Below, piece by piece: positions 1-12,400 of a DNA stretch of 64,000 nt. The notes beneath the pieces are model-generated. The model was given only the letters and a program-made list of their open reading frames with translations, searched no databases and had not been told where the DNA came from. Each line of letters begins with the position of its first letter. Position 1 is the stretch's first letter. Where the stretch lies: positions 3,162,001 through 3,226,000 of the forward strand of contig NC_135255.1 in the NCBI RefSeq assembly GCF_964204865.1, given 5' to 3'. Position numbers and translations under genes: made by a program. The stretch is from Styela clava. Taxonomy: Eukaryota; Chordata; Ascidiacea; Stolidobranchia; Styelidae.

Positions 1-730
1 ATTTCAGAATTTATTCGGAATTGGGAATCATTGGATTATGACCATTTTTGCTTTGTAAATCTATAGGTTCTGTCAGTATTATTGTCGAATTTTAATTAAA
101 CTATAGTAAAATATCCCTTAATTTGAGAAGGTTTGAATAAATAACAAAATTTGATTGTGAACGATAGGTCAAGTGTAGGTAACATCACCGGTTTTAAACA
201 TCTTTCATTGGTAATCCAATTCTTAATAATAGTTTAATAGTGTTTTAGATCTCTGCTTAGCAGTTATCATTCTTTTCAAAATAATCCAATTTTCAACTTT
301 ATCTTCCCATATTAAGAATATATCAACCATATTATCTAAGCTATTATCTGTTACTTACTTACTTATCTGTTACTTACTTACTACAAGAAATATTCTGTAT
401 TTGGACTAATACTTTTAAATTTTGATTTCACTGACTTTATTACACATAAACAGAAAGAAGTAGGCATTAATGATGTAGCAAGAGCACTTTCCGAATACAT
501 CCTGTAATAATTTTTCCAAATATAGTTTGAATTTAATCCTATTCAACATAAGAATTTGCAGAAATCAATGCAAATTTATAATAATTGAATTTGTTTTTAA
601 AATCATATATTTACTATATCTAATATTACTGATTTTAAATGTATACGAATATTAGATTCGTTTTGAACGAACTAAATTGTTGAAGTTGAGGGATTATCAG
701 TAAATGCGTTCTTTTAAATGTAAATCTCAG
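1..730. other. Probable TNPO3 intron, no coding exon seen
   Basis: AT-rich sequence upstream of the first recognisable TNPO3 exon. It ends in an acceptor at 729-730 and contains a short imperfect TTACTTACTTAC repeat around 350-383. I find no segment resembling the transportin-3 residues that should precede the exon at 731, so it is most likely intronic. Confidence 0.5.
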
Positions 731-3700
731 GAGTTTCATCTGTATTGAGTTGTCTTCCTGTTGACAAAGCTCACGATGCATTGACAGAACTATGCAGATC
801 TCAAGTTGTTGCATTGAGTCACCTCTCACAAAAGCAGCCAAACGAACAACATGCAGGTTTGATGTCTTTCATGTAGGATTTTATATAACTGTCTCATGTT
901 ATTTTATGGACGATGGCTTTTTACCCGGAACAATTATGCAAGTAACAAATTCACAATTGTTTCTTACTACAGGAATACACTTTTGTTTTTTTTATCGTCA
1001 AATCAAATGTGGCTGTTGCTTATGTGGATGATTTCTACGTGGTTTGGATTGCAATGTACTCTTTTGCATAATAGATTTCAGAGGTTGTCTAAGATAGCAC
1101 CAATTTATATTTTCATTATTTTCTATACTTTTTTATATTTTCATCGAAAAAAAATTCTAGGGTCAAGTTTTATTCTGAAAATTTGCCTGGTGTTGAATGG
1201 CAAAAATAATGGTTGAAAACCCTTGGTGAGATATTTTATTCAAACAGCGAATAATGACTGAATAATCACATTTTTCAGTGTTCTGAGTTGAGTATCAAAA
1301 ATTCCGTTCATCACTATTAATATTTGAATTATTTTATTATTCGTAATAACAGGTAATAAGCCAGCGCATACTGACCCAGTGACATGGTTGGACAGACTTG
1401 CTGTTATATTTCGCACTTTTACTACAAAGGACACTGCAACAAATGGATATGTTCATCCATGCAAACAAGTAATAGAGGAGGTATGGGTGATAATTGAAGT
1501 TTAAGTTGACTAGGTTTAAATTAAGTTGCTCAAGTTTTACAGTGGCAATATCACTTCTTCAGTATCACTTCTATCTCGCAACAAAATAGTCACGATCCTG
1601 AATGTAATTTTCATTGATACCCCTTGAAGCTGTTTATAGGGATGCAGAAAAGGCAAGAAAATGGACAAAATTCAGTATTTCACTATTTGCAATTTAAAAC
1701 AATATTTCCAAATGTCGAATATCGGAGTAAAACATGATTTGATTGTTTTTTTAATTTTTAGTTTTCAGTAAATAAATGTAAAAGCATATTCGTTAATACT
1801 TTTAATATGATGTCTCCTTTGTATTTGTCTGTTAATCACGACCATTCTTTTCCTAGATGTGGCCGGTTTTACAGTCCGTTCTTGAACAACACAAAGCGGA
1901 GAACAGGATAGTTGAAAGATGGTGTCGATGTATAAGATTTGCTGTTCGGTGTGTTAAAATGGCTATTGTTAGTACTTTAGTTCCATCTTTAACAACCACA
2001 TTGTCAACAGCTTACAATTCTTCACCACACAGTTGTTTCTTGTACTTGGGAAGTGTTTTGGTGAGTGATTGCCATTGTTTCCAGGCTGTATAGGTAGTTC
2101 AGCATGTTTTCATTAGAGCAGGGGTCATGTTTTTAACTCGTCTACACAACTTTTTACACCTTTATCCCCAGGTTCTCATATTTTCAAACTACGACATATT
2201 TTATTTCTGTAACACAAATCGAGACGCATTAAGAAGGCATTACAGTTATTGAACCTAAAGTATTACATTTCTGCCGAATGTCCAATATCAGCAGTTGTTA
2301 TTTCCTACTATGTTACTTTGAACAGTTTTTATGTTCTAATTGTGGGTCCATAAGAAAATTTTTTCCAAAAATGAACAAATATAAATTGTCATCGGTCTGA
2401 GTTTTCTACCGTTGTTCCCCTAAAAATTATTTTATTGAATCTACCAGATTTGAGAATTTCTCTTCGAGCAAGTCGCTTCATTGGTACTGTTGACTTTGTT
2501 GTTTCAAGTTCATGTCAATAGTTTTCGAATTTATCGCGGATGCATAGTTCGTTGCAAGCCTAGAGTGTAATAAATTGAGTAGGGAATGCTGAGCCAGAAA
2601 GCTTTCAGTTTTCCCAAAAAATAGTAGTTTTTTTACTGACTACCTATGCAGAGTCTTTTTTGGAGTGCGGGCATCAAATGTCGTTCAAAAATCCATCGTT
2701 AATCTAGTTGATTCCGTGTAATGGCACGCTACTGTGTTAGCTCCTAGTTAATTTACATTTAAATAGTTTTGATGTCATTTTATCAATTTGTGAGTTCTCA
2801 TTAATAACAGAATTCACCTTGTGCAGGTTGATGAATATGGAAGTGATATGTCCGCATCAAATATATTATTAGAAATGTTGGAAGGTTTTTGTCCTAAAAC
2901 GTTTGATTTATTGAATGAAGAGAAAGGTTTACAAAATCATCCTGATACTGTTGATGATTTGTTTAGACTATGTTGCAGGTGAGCTATCTTATACTATGGG
3001 GGAAGTCTGAACCCTGGTTCACAAGGTAAATGCGGCCTGCAAGCAGGTGAAAGTTTTTTGTTTTCCATTTCAGCAAGGAATTTTTTAAGGGACCTGAATT
3101 GCTTTGTTATTAATGAAATCTAGCCAATGGCCATTTTCAGCAATCTTACCATATTTTGTTTATCCTATTTTATATAATATTCTCCATGGTTTTATTCACA
3201 TTAGTAGGTATATTGAAATTATTTCCGATAGCAATAATATATAGTGTCTATATATTGAAGTATTCAAAATATTATACATCAAGTACATTTGATAAATTGA
3301 TGTACTACTACTGGTTATCAATGGCATTCATACAGAAAAATTAAGACAATCTCTATTTTCTTGTTGAAATTATATTTTGGTATTTATAGAAATATGTTTT
3401 TCTTTAGATTTGTTGAACGTTGTCCATTGAAGTTTCTGTCACATATCGTCTGTCCTCCACTGCTACAATGTGCCATTGCTGCTATAGTATTGGATCATAG
3501 AGATGCCAACACATCCGTGACTAAATTTTTGAGGAACGTTATTGAATCAAGGGTTGGCGTACCGGTATGTATTCAAAAACATATACTGTCTTCCGAAGGG
3601 GCTGTGAAGTAGGAGAAAATTCATGTCCAATTCTTGTTATTAAAATATGATTCTGACTCAGGAATAACATGTGTACACAAATCTAAGCAGTGATTTCCAA

Positions 3701-6144
3701 CAGGTATTCCACAGAACACTGCTGTTCCCTGAAAGACCTTCAGGTGTTCCACGTCAAATTGTTGTGTAACTTTTTTCTGATTGGCACATTTTATGATATA
3801 AAATAATGCAAATTAAGAATCAAAGATCACTCATTTGGTTTTAAGACAAGTCTGTTGCATGGTAATGAAAATCATCTGTGCGAATATCGTTTAGTTTTCA
3901 TGTAGTCCTAACTGAAATCAAAATTTATCACTAACATTTGCCAGTAGTTGCCAGTTTACCAACAATATCACAACTCATACCGCATGTTATAAAAAATACT
4001 TTTGGTACGGCGGATAGATATTTGAAAAAAACTAAAAAACGCATTTGGTGTTTTCCATAATTTTTTTGATATAAAAAGTGTTCTGCATTTAAAAAAAGAT
4101 TGAAGATTACTGCCTTGGAGTATGCAACCTTCTTTGGAGTCTGTGTCAGTGTGACACTGTCAGATTATCAGCTTTTGGATTATTAGAAATTTGAATTTAA
4201 ATTTCAAAATTTCTGACAGAAACCTAAATAAAAGGATTGAGTTTGCTAAATAACCTCAACAGACTATTACAAAAAGTTTGCATATGCCAAAGTTTTTATC
4301 GAAATTTGTTTGTTTCACTCTCGGGGTGTCAATCGTGAATTGTCTGATGTCTGCCAATTAAATTAACAATGTATTGTGACTTGATTGAAACATTATTTAA
4401 ACAGGGAGAACCACAGGATGCTGGTGTTCCTATCATGTTAATGTATGGTGAAGAAATAGTTCAAAGGTCACTCAATGCCAGTTTGTTTAGTCTTCCATCA
4501 TATTTATATCCTGATATTGCTGAACTATGGTGGGCTGTCATGCAAAGAAATAGAGAAGTAAGTAGTTTTCACTTTTTTGTGGTCTAGGTAAATCTTACTA
4601 AAAATCTCTTCACCCTGTATAAGGCTCTATCTAGGTAAGCAGACACTCATTGGATTTGGACTTTGGATCTTCTATTAGTTTAGGTCATTTCTGTCCAGCT
4701 TCAACAGCTCATAACCTTTCCCATTGTGGTCATGGTGATGATCTGGGCCTATAATAAAATCTCTTATCTGCAATGCTTGAGGATAATAACTCAAGTGTTA
4801 GACCGCTCTTACTGAAATCACTATGATCATAGATCTTGGAAGTAAAACTTATCCTTATTAGATTTGTGTATAAAAATGTTAAAAATTATAATTTGATTCG
4901 CATTCCGATCTTCACATAATCAAACTAAATTTATATGATGTTTTCCGTGTCTTTTACTCTGAGGTTTTGTATATGCAGCAACTGATGTGGGAGGAGCTAA
5001 TATATTAATCGCTCTGGTTTGACATTGCATACCCATATTATTGGAACCTGGATAAGTGTTTGAACATAGATCTTTAACCTGTGATCCCAGCATAGTTAAG
5101 TCCAATTCTTCAGCCACTAGACTAGTGTGGGCAATTGTTTCGGCTTGCACAGAAGTCAGCTGATGGTCGCGCTTTTATATGCACTCAATTTCCATAGGAG
5201 TCAACCATTGTCTTTCTTTTACTTCCATATCTAAATTGTTAGAGATATTACAAATAAATAGATAAAACACTCAATCTTTTTATTCATTTATAATCGATTG
5301 AAAATCGTCGCCAAGCGTTGCAGTTTGGCGACATGAATTAACTTTACAGAATTGTATTTTTTCCTAAGTATTTGCTTGAGGCTTTCGTGGGCTGCTCAAA
5401 CAATTTCCTATGGGCTACAGTTTGCCCGCCCCTGTGCAAGGCCATTGTGTGCCCAAAATCTGCAAGTTTCAAATTTTCACCTCCCAGTAGACAAGCTGAA
5501 GGTTTCATCTATCTATCACTGTCATCAGTTATGGATAGCCAAAGCGAATGTTTGCAGTAAGTTAGTTGTCCTGGTTTTCATTTACCTTTAATATTTATTT
5601 TAGTGGTTCAAAACCTGGTTAGAAAAAGCATTGAAAAACTTGCCCAGTGATGCCACATTCGCCACAGCAACACATGAACAAATTTTACAGTTTTTAGCAG
5701 AAGTCACAAGGTATGTATGATATGACAAAAGTAAAACTATATAAAAGTATTATTTTCCTTGAGAGTTTGTGTCTGTTTTACTAACAGGTTGGGCATATGC
5801 TGTCATGGTAGAAAGTAAAGTGTCTTATATATGGTAGTTAATACTTTGTAGAAAGATGCAACTGAGAGATTGCCGAGTATTCCATGCGTGTGCTATATGG
5901 ACAGTTTGAACCTTATGTTCTGTTCGTTTACCCAGGATAGTTATGAAGCATCAAATGCTTGATTATTTGGTAGCATGGCCACTTTCATAGCAAGATATAC
6001 CACATTGATTTTCATTGTCACCTTGTTAACACATGCTTGTAATAGATATCATCACATCTAATGAGTTTTTCTTATTCTTCCAGCTCCAGTGAAGGCAGAA
6101 ACGTAAGTTACTTGTTGAGAGACTTCTGCAGATTATACAGATAA
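731..6144 (+). CDS. TNPO3: Transportin-3 (SR-protein nuclear import receptor), C-terminal part
   Basis: Importin-beta family receptor that carries phosphorylated SR splicing factors into the nucleus. Eight coding exons are visible: 731-856, 1353-1480, 1857-2060, 2827-2978, 3408-3564, 4405-4557, 5604-5710 and 6084-6144, ending in TAA. All donors start GT, all acceptors end AG, and the phases join without a break. Conserved stretches include WLDRLAVIFR (exon 2), NRIVERWCRCIRFAVRCV and HSCFLYLGS (exon 3), LQNHPDTVDDLFRL (exon 4), LDHRDAN (exon 5) and the terminal LLRDFCRLYR. These match the last third of transportin-3 and are closer to it than to importin-13. About 360 residues are present; the family is about 920 residues, so the 5' exons lie beyond the left edge. 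The donor of the first exon is a weak gtttga. The intron after 4557 carries an antisense coding relic. Confidence 0.93.
4920..5229 (-). pseudogene. Antisense coding relic inside a TNPO3 intron
   Basis: Read on the minus strand from an ATG at 5229, there is an open frame of about 100 codons with a single in-frame TAA after about 17 codons, near 5176. It starts MEVKERQWLTPMEIECI, and after the stop comes a polar, coding-looking segment (VQAETIAHTSLVAEELDLTM) with further conserved-looking residues. The sequence is not low complexity and reads like real protein. It lies in the 1-kb intron between TNPO3 exons 6 and 7. I do not recognise the family. It could be a retrocopy fragment, a decayed nested gene or chance. 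Confidence 0.3.
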
Positions 6145-6351
6145 TGCACAATACACAACTGATGTTCCTGTATAATCAACAACCTTTCGACATAAGGAGG
6201 AAAATGAATACAGTATCGAATGAGCCCGTGTAGAGACTAGATAATAGGAGTGGTTAATATGGAGGTGTCTCAGACTCATCCAGTCATAGCTTTGTTTTTG
6301 CGAATTATGAGGCGTAGATGAACTGCAACATGGTGGTCTCTGCTCGATACA

Positions 6352-6357
6352 AATAAA
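6352..6357 (+). promoter_or_regulatory. Candidate TNPO3 polyadenylation signal
   Basis: A canonical AATAAA lies about 200 bp after the TNPO3 stop codon at 6144, the first such hexamer downstream. A cleavage site was not identified. Confidence 0.4.
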
Positions 6358-7803
6358 GCTGAATGAACTAGATATAACATAAATGTTATTGTTAAAATTT
6401 TGCCATAGAATTAGGTAATGGTAGTGAACAACATGGGTTTTTTAGGATTCGGAAATGAAATGTTACCGAAAAATGTAATGAAATAGTAATAATCGACTAA
6501 ATTAGATGTTTTGATTTCTCCTGAATTTATCTGCTTCATGTAGAAATATTCAATAAATTAATTTAGCTTAATAAATTTAGTATTAGTGGTTGTCTAAAAA
6601 TGTTGATAGCTTTATTTGTAAAATTCTGGTATTTGAAGGGAAAGCATGATTTACGTAAGTCCAAGAAATGATCTCACATAAGATCTTGTTGATACAAAAT
6701 GCAGTATACAGGCTGGTGTCGATAGCAATTGTTTTGGTATTGAAATATATTTATTTGGTCGGTAGTCTTGTCAGCGCTTAAATTCCATATTATTTCAGAC
6801 TGAATCACAATTAAATAAAACTACATTTCTTTTAGTGCAGAATTATTAGAAATAATAGTTTGTTTTAGAATATCAACCGAGCTTGTGATCAAAGAGATCG
6901 TGTCCAACTTGATCAATCCTGTGTTTTTTATTAGTTCTTAATCGCCATACCGCTTTTTTAGAATGTCCATTTTTGTGCAGAATCACATTATCAAGCAACA
7001 TGTGGAACTAAAATGAATAAATCATTTCTTTTGTAACAATGAATTTTTATAATACAGTTGATTTAATGAATTCATTACGTTCCTGCATGTGAATGTAACA
7101 ATTGTAAAAATATGGGAATATTCAATTTTGTTTACACAAGGCGACAGGAGCAGCATTTTATGACACATTCGAATTTTATATGAATACGACAAACTTCATG
7201 ATAATGGCTTATAAGTTAAATTGCGAAGTGATGTTATTTTTAGTTTTTATATCCAAAACAATGTTGATTGGCTGGTGGAAATTTTCTGTAATATATCTCC
7301 ATTTATTCAAACTTTATTTTAGTTTGGGAACCGTGGGTTCAGATTTGAAGTCTATATCATATGCCTCACTGAAAGATTTTTTTCAATTTAGTTCTGTGGT
7401 TGGTGTTAGAAAATAGGCTAATTTCTTTCAAATACAGTCTGATCTTGTGAGCTCCGTTGTTCAAGATTCTGGAATTGATGGATGATTCCGGCATTGAAGT
7501 TATCTTTAGTCGCCCAATGTTTTATTGATAGCAAGTGTGCATGCTAGTAAATTATCCTTTTATCGATTTTTATAGTTTTGTCAATGTGGCGAACTATCGT
7601 GTTAACAACTCTAATAAAGCTTTTATTTCTGGCGGAACTGAATTGTGCAATTTGTAGCACTCATGATGGCTGGTATGCATAGGCATATGTTGAATATTAC
7701 GATCGTTGTACCACTCTGGTAGTATGCGATGTATTTATAGAACAAATGATATAGCTGATTTTGAAAAGTCAAAATTATTACGAAACTTGTTTTGTTTGTG
7801 TAT

Positions 7804-8036
7804 CGCTCGGCGGTGTGATGCATCGTGCTAAGCGCCGCCGCACGTCTGATTACCCTTCGTGAGTTTGAATCCCGTGGGAGATAATCGTGAGGAGGGAATT
7901 ACTCGACTCCTCGTCCCCGCATGCTTCCTCCACCATCAAAGTCCTAATAACCAGACGAGAGGCCGTGGTTCACCATATGATTAAGTCGCGTTAGTCTGTC
8001 ATCTCCCCTGGTTCAATAATGATGAAATAATCTACT
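7804..8036 (+). repeat. tRNA-derived SINE copy 1
   Basis: The head looks like a decayed tRNA gene. It has an A-box-like segment (tgatgcatcgtgctaagcg, about 7815-7833) and a good B-box (gtttgaatcc, about 7864), with GC content well above the surroundings. The 3' part shares a block with a second copy on the opposite strand at 57945-58154, including GACGAGAGGCCGTG and then a CACCATATG-like block. Two dispersed copies with a tRNA-like promoter fit a SINE. The family name is unknown to me. Confidence 0.6.
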
Positions 8037-8155
8037 GGAATACAACTTGTCATGAGCGTAAATTTTCCAGTCGTTAGTGAGAAATCGGTTTTGTTCGGCC
8101 ATAGACATTATATTATGAACTGAAACCTGTTGGATTTTTTCATTTCCAACATCTT

Positions 8156-8541
8156 CAATGGTGGAAAAAGGTATTTTTTTCTAATGCGTGACCCCATTGC
8201 CATCCAATCAAAAAAGTAGCAAATATGGTGATTTAACATTGTACCCGACCGAAATAATAAAAAAACTCTATAAAGATCACCAAACTTATACATCACTTGT
8301 ACTATGATTGGTCTACTCAATGAGCATATTCGTTTATTTTATAATCATTTTTTCTTCGATGGTGGAAAAAGGAATTTTTTCTAATGCGTGACCCCATTGC
8401 CATCCAATCAAAAAAGTAGCAAACATGGTGATTTAACATTGTACCCGACCAAAATAATAAAAAACTCTATAAATATCACCAAACTCATACATCACTTGTA
8501 CTATAATTGGTCTACTCGTTTATTTTATAATCATTTTTTCT
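8156..8541. repeat. Direct tandem duplication, about 200-bp period, two copies
   Basis: The segment starting at the GTGGAAAAAGG at 8161 recurs at 8362, a 201-bp shift. The two copies are about 93% identical by eye (TCTAATGCGTGACCCCATTG is in both). Copy 2 lacks about 12 bases (caatgagcatat) near its end. Both copies end in cgtttattttataatcattt. It is a young local duplication of non-coding DNA. Confidence 0.85.
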
Positions 8542-9444
8542 TTGCAACTTTGTGTTTTTTAGTATTGCCGGGGGTTGATGATGATCTATATAGATTATAG
8601 AGTGATGTAAGCGGTTGACGGTACTATATTCACCTACAATAACTCCTCAATGCACAACAGAACTGATTCTTAACCATCGCTGAGTACAGATAGCGGTTTG
8701 AAAGTATCCGCATTACTTGAAAGCGTCAATACCCTACTATATCTACTTAATTTTTCGTAGGTGACATTGACCAAGCACGTGGCCGCTTAGAACAACAAGA
8801 ACCCGTGCATCTTCAACATGACCTCATCTTAAATATCAATGTCCGTAATAGTGAATCCCGACAAAATCATGTACCGTCTGCATACTTGACTTAACCATAT
8901 CCTACTTATGGTCGTCAATCAATTAATTGACCATTGAAACTCTGCTTTGTTTGTATGCTTCAACGCGGTACTTGATTACGTAGGCTAGCACATGCGATTA
9001 GCTCGTTAGTTCCACGGGATTGCTATCCGCAGATCAGGCAACCAAACTTTAGAAAGCGATTGTTGTCCATTAATTGTATAGCAATGTGTACAGAGATCGA
9101 CTTCATTCTTCTCAGAACACGAGACTGATGCTCGTGTATCATCTGCCAGTGGTCCAAAACTCGTAGCAGTATATTATCAAACTACGTTCACAATTAAATA
9201 GATAGTCATTACCGGTCAGGCTGAAATTAACCAGTCAGTTAACCAAATTTATGACAATGGATGAAGGCGAATAAGTGCAATCATTTACACTGGTATGTTT
9301 TATATCTTAGTTGAGAAATACAGGTAAAAAATTTATATTTATTTTAAAACATGTCATCCTACACGAGAAGTATTTGGTGTTAAGAATCTATTCATAAAAC
9401 ATCATAGATGTTGAAAGCAGAATTAGTATTACAAGTCAGGAATA

Positions 9445-12400
9445 ATGTCCGACATTATCAAGATAAGCAATTTGAACATGCATCGAATAACTCGTCGATC
9501 CAGCAATAACGCTAGCGATGACAAAGGTAAGACGAACGAACTTTTTTTCATAACATTACCATTAGGTATTTCTAGTTTTTGTACTAGAAAATTGTCTGTT
9601 GCTATGCTAAAACGCCATAGGTACCCCATACGTATACCCATTTGTCAGGAGACAACACGCTGACACTTATTTAATCGTTGCTTTATCTGGTTGTTACTGT
9701 CATTATCATTGGACCCATCAACATATTTTCAGAAAAACAAACGAAGCGAAAAAATACTGATGAAGATTCTCTACCAAATTCAAGTATTAATAACTGCAGT
9801 ACTCCTGAAAGTTTACATTCAATTTCGTTGCGTATATCGTTAGACGAGGAAGCTGACAATGACCACTATATCGACGAGGACTCAGACGCACCTTGCTCAT
9901 CATCACACTCAGACTGCAGTAGTGGATATCCATTACTAGATAGCTCTCGATCACCATCTGAGAGAACTCTACCGGAAACACCAAAGGTATTTATTGTTGT
10001 TTTTCCTGGACAATCGTGAGATTGTTTCAGCGTATTTCTCGACAAAAATTCCATGGCCCGTGGTACGATGTAACCTAAAGATAGGCTTACCATACGTCCC
10101 GCTTTTCAGCGTTTTGTCCCGCCGTCCCGATAAGTCAGCCAAAAGTCCCGTCTTTCCAGCAAAATACACAAACATGTTCTCGTTACTGTTGTTTCTGTGT
10201 AGCGCAGCGCTAGGCTACTTACTGAAGGCGAATGCGTTCGTTTCCCGCTGATTCCCATTGATGGCAGACGTATCGCATGTAAAACCAATACTAATTAGTC
10301 TAAATTCGAATTATTTGTACCGGTATCGTTAACGTCAATTCCTTCCTATTTCTCGAACTGAACCCGATATTTGGACAGAATATGCGCATGAAATTTCGAT
10401 AACAATATGGTCAATAAAGACAGCCGATACAGCTTTAAATGTAGGAATGTAGGCCTATGTAGTAAAATTGGAAAATGTGAAGTTACAAAATCACAGCTAA
10501 GGGGTCGTTGTCTTTCGAGGCGTCCCGATTTGAAGTATATATATTATATACAGTATATCGTTATTTATTTTTTCAAAATTGCTAATTTTCATTTTTCAGA
10601 TTCATGAAAACAAGAAACATTACAGGTGTAAAACTGGAAACAGTGTGCGGTTTGATGAAAATAAATTATTTTGTTCTGATACCACTTATGGGTAAGTTTA
10701 CTGATAATGTTATATCCAATATATATATCGTATCCAATTTGGGGCCTTATACTTTGCTAAGCTGTGTTGATTCAGAATGAAGTGGTTCAAAATTATTTAC
10801 GTGTAGAGTCCGAGGTCCTCACACAAACATACTTCAATTCTCTGTTAGAATATCACTTATAGTTTGTTTTCTAAAAATAGGTAATTTGTGTTAATTTTCA
10901 GCAAAACTCCTAAATAACTAATCACAGCAAGTGTGAGCTTGAATATTGGTGAGTGGCAACTGCGATATATATGTACATGTAAGAACCTGAGGCACATAGC
11001 CTACTAATTTTAGTGATGTTTCGGTACTAATTATAGCTTATTATCTTTACTAGTGTATTCTATATCTTGTTGTGCTTTTGCAGAAGAAACGGCTCCATAG
11101 AAAGTCTTTCCTCAGATGATAGAAGGAAGAAGAAAACGGCGAGGGTTTCTAAAGTCGCGTTGAAATCCAATTCTGTTAAAACTGTTCCAACTGAAATAAA
11201 ACCTTTGCATCCAGATGTAATATCTCTGCTTATGTCAAAAAGACCAAAATCTGCATCGACTTTGACTTTCAGCGACCAAAGAATTGCCACCAAGAATACG
11301 CAAACTAGAAACGTTCCCGAATTTAAATCTCGACACACACAGGCCAGTGAGCCAGAAAAACAAATGAACGACATTACGATTCAAGTCCCTGAACTGCACA
11401 ATATTGGAATTCAATGTAAACGACAAGCAAAAAAACCGAAAGCGATATCCAAAGGCTGCCAAGTCGTTTATGACTCGGTGAAACCTGATGGATCTCACGA
11501 TCTACCAGATGAAAAACGTTTGGATTACGCGATATCCGCTGTCGGCAAGTCACAAAATATGAATACGCTGAGGACTACGTCTGCGCAATGCTCGAGACAG
11601 GAGACATTAGACGAAAATTTTAAAATGCAGGCAAGTTTATTTATAACTTAAATATATATTCGTACCATATTATAATACTTGGAAACTCACTGACTTCTTC
11701 AAGTAAATTCTCTTAAGGGATACGACTGATCCTTCACAATGCAGCATATATATATACATATATATATATATAATTTTACTAGGGCAGTGGTTCTCAAACT
11801 TTTTTTGCTCGCGGCTCACTAAGCAAATAATAAATATTTTGCCGCACACCTGTAATAAAATAAAGTTAGCTTCAATGAAATTATTCTGCAAATGTTAATG
11901 CAATGTTTGTGCCTCGTTTGGGAAACAATTGAAACGAGGTTTCATCGCCCAATCAACATGGTGAAAGGTGGACGTCTTGTTTACAAATACATTATGACAT
12001 AACAATACAATTATGACACGACAACGACCCTTACTACAACGACAAGGCAAATGCAATACTATTTATCAGTCCTATAATAAATAATGCGCACTCAAGTCCC
12101 ATAAGCTTGCTCGTTGCATGCATGCCTGTTTGTAATACGAATTACGAATAGCTTATTTTCTAAAATTGCAAAAAGCTCCGTGGCACACCTGAAAATCTCT
12201 CGTGGAAAAAACGGTGCACTAGGGGCTCAGGCTATCATATGACCATTTCGATAGTCAACGGAGATGGAAATTTTTGTGATATGAATATTAGGATCGTATT
12301 TTGACCTTTTTTCTACCTTTAGGCTAAGCACATTAGGTACCTCATACAAAGTATGACTTGTTATATATATAATATTTTTAAACAGCGGTGCAAATCAGCG

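Larger units (their letters stand above)
6358..9444. other. Intergenic region with SINE copy and short duplication
   Basis: AT-rich DNA between TNPO3 and the next gene. It holds a tRNA-derived SINE copy (7804-8036) and a 200-bp tandem duplication (8156-8541), listed separately. No other open frame looks coding. The remainder shows no structure I can support. Confidence 0.6.

Noticed and set aside
896-1216. 106-codon open frame overlapping TNPO3 exon and intron
   Set aside because: It lies in the intron between two well-supported TNPO3 exons and has no resemblance to a known family.
10083-10150. CATACGTCCCGC / GTCCCGCCGTCCCG motifs resembling a DNA transposon terminus
   Set aside because: Suggestive of a known MITE style, but no opposite terminus or target duplication could be found in the intron.
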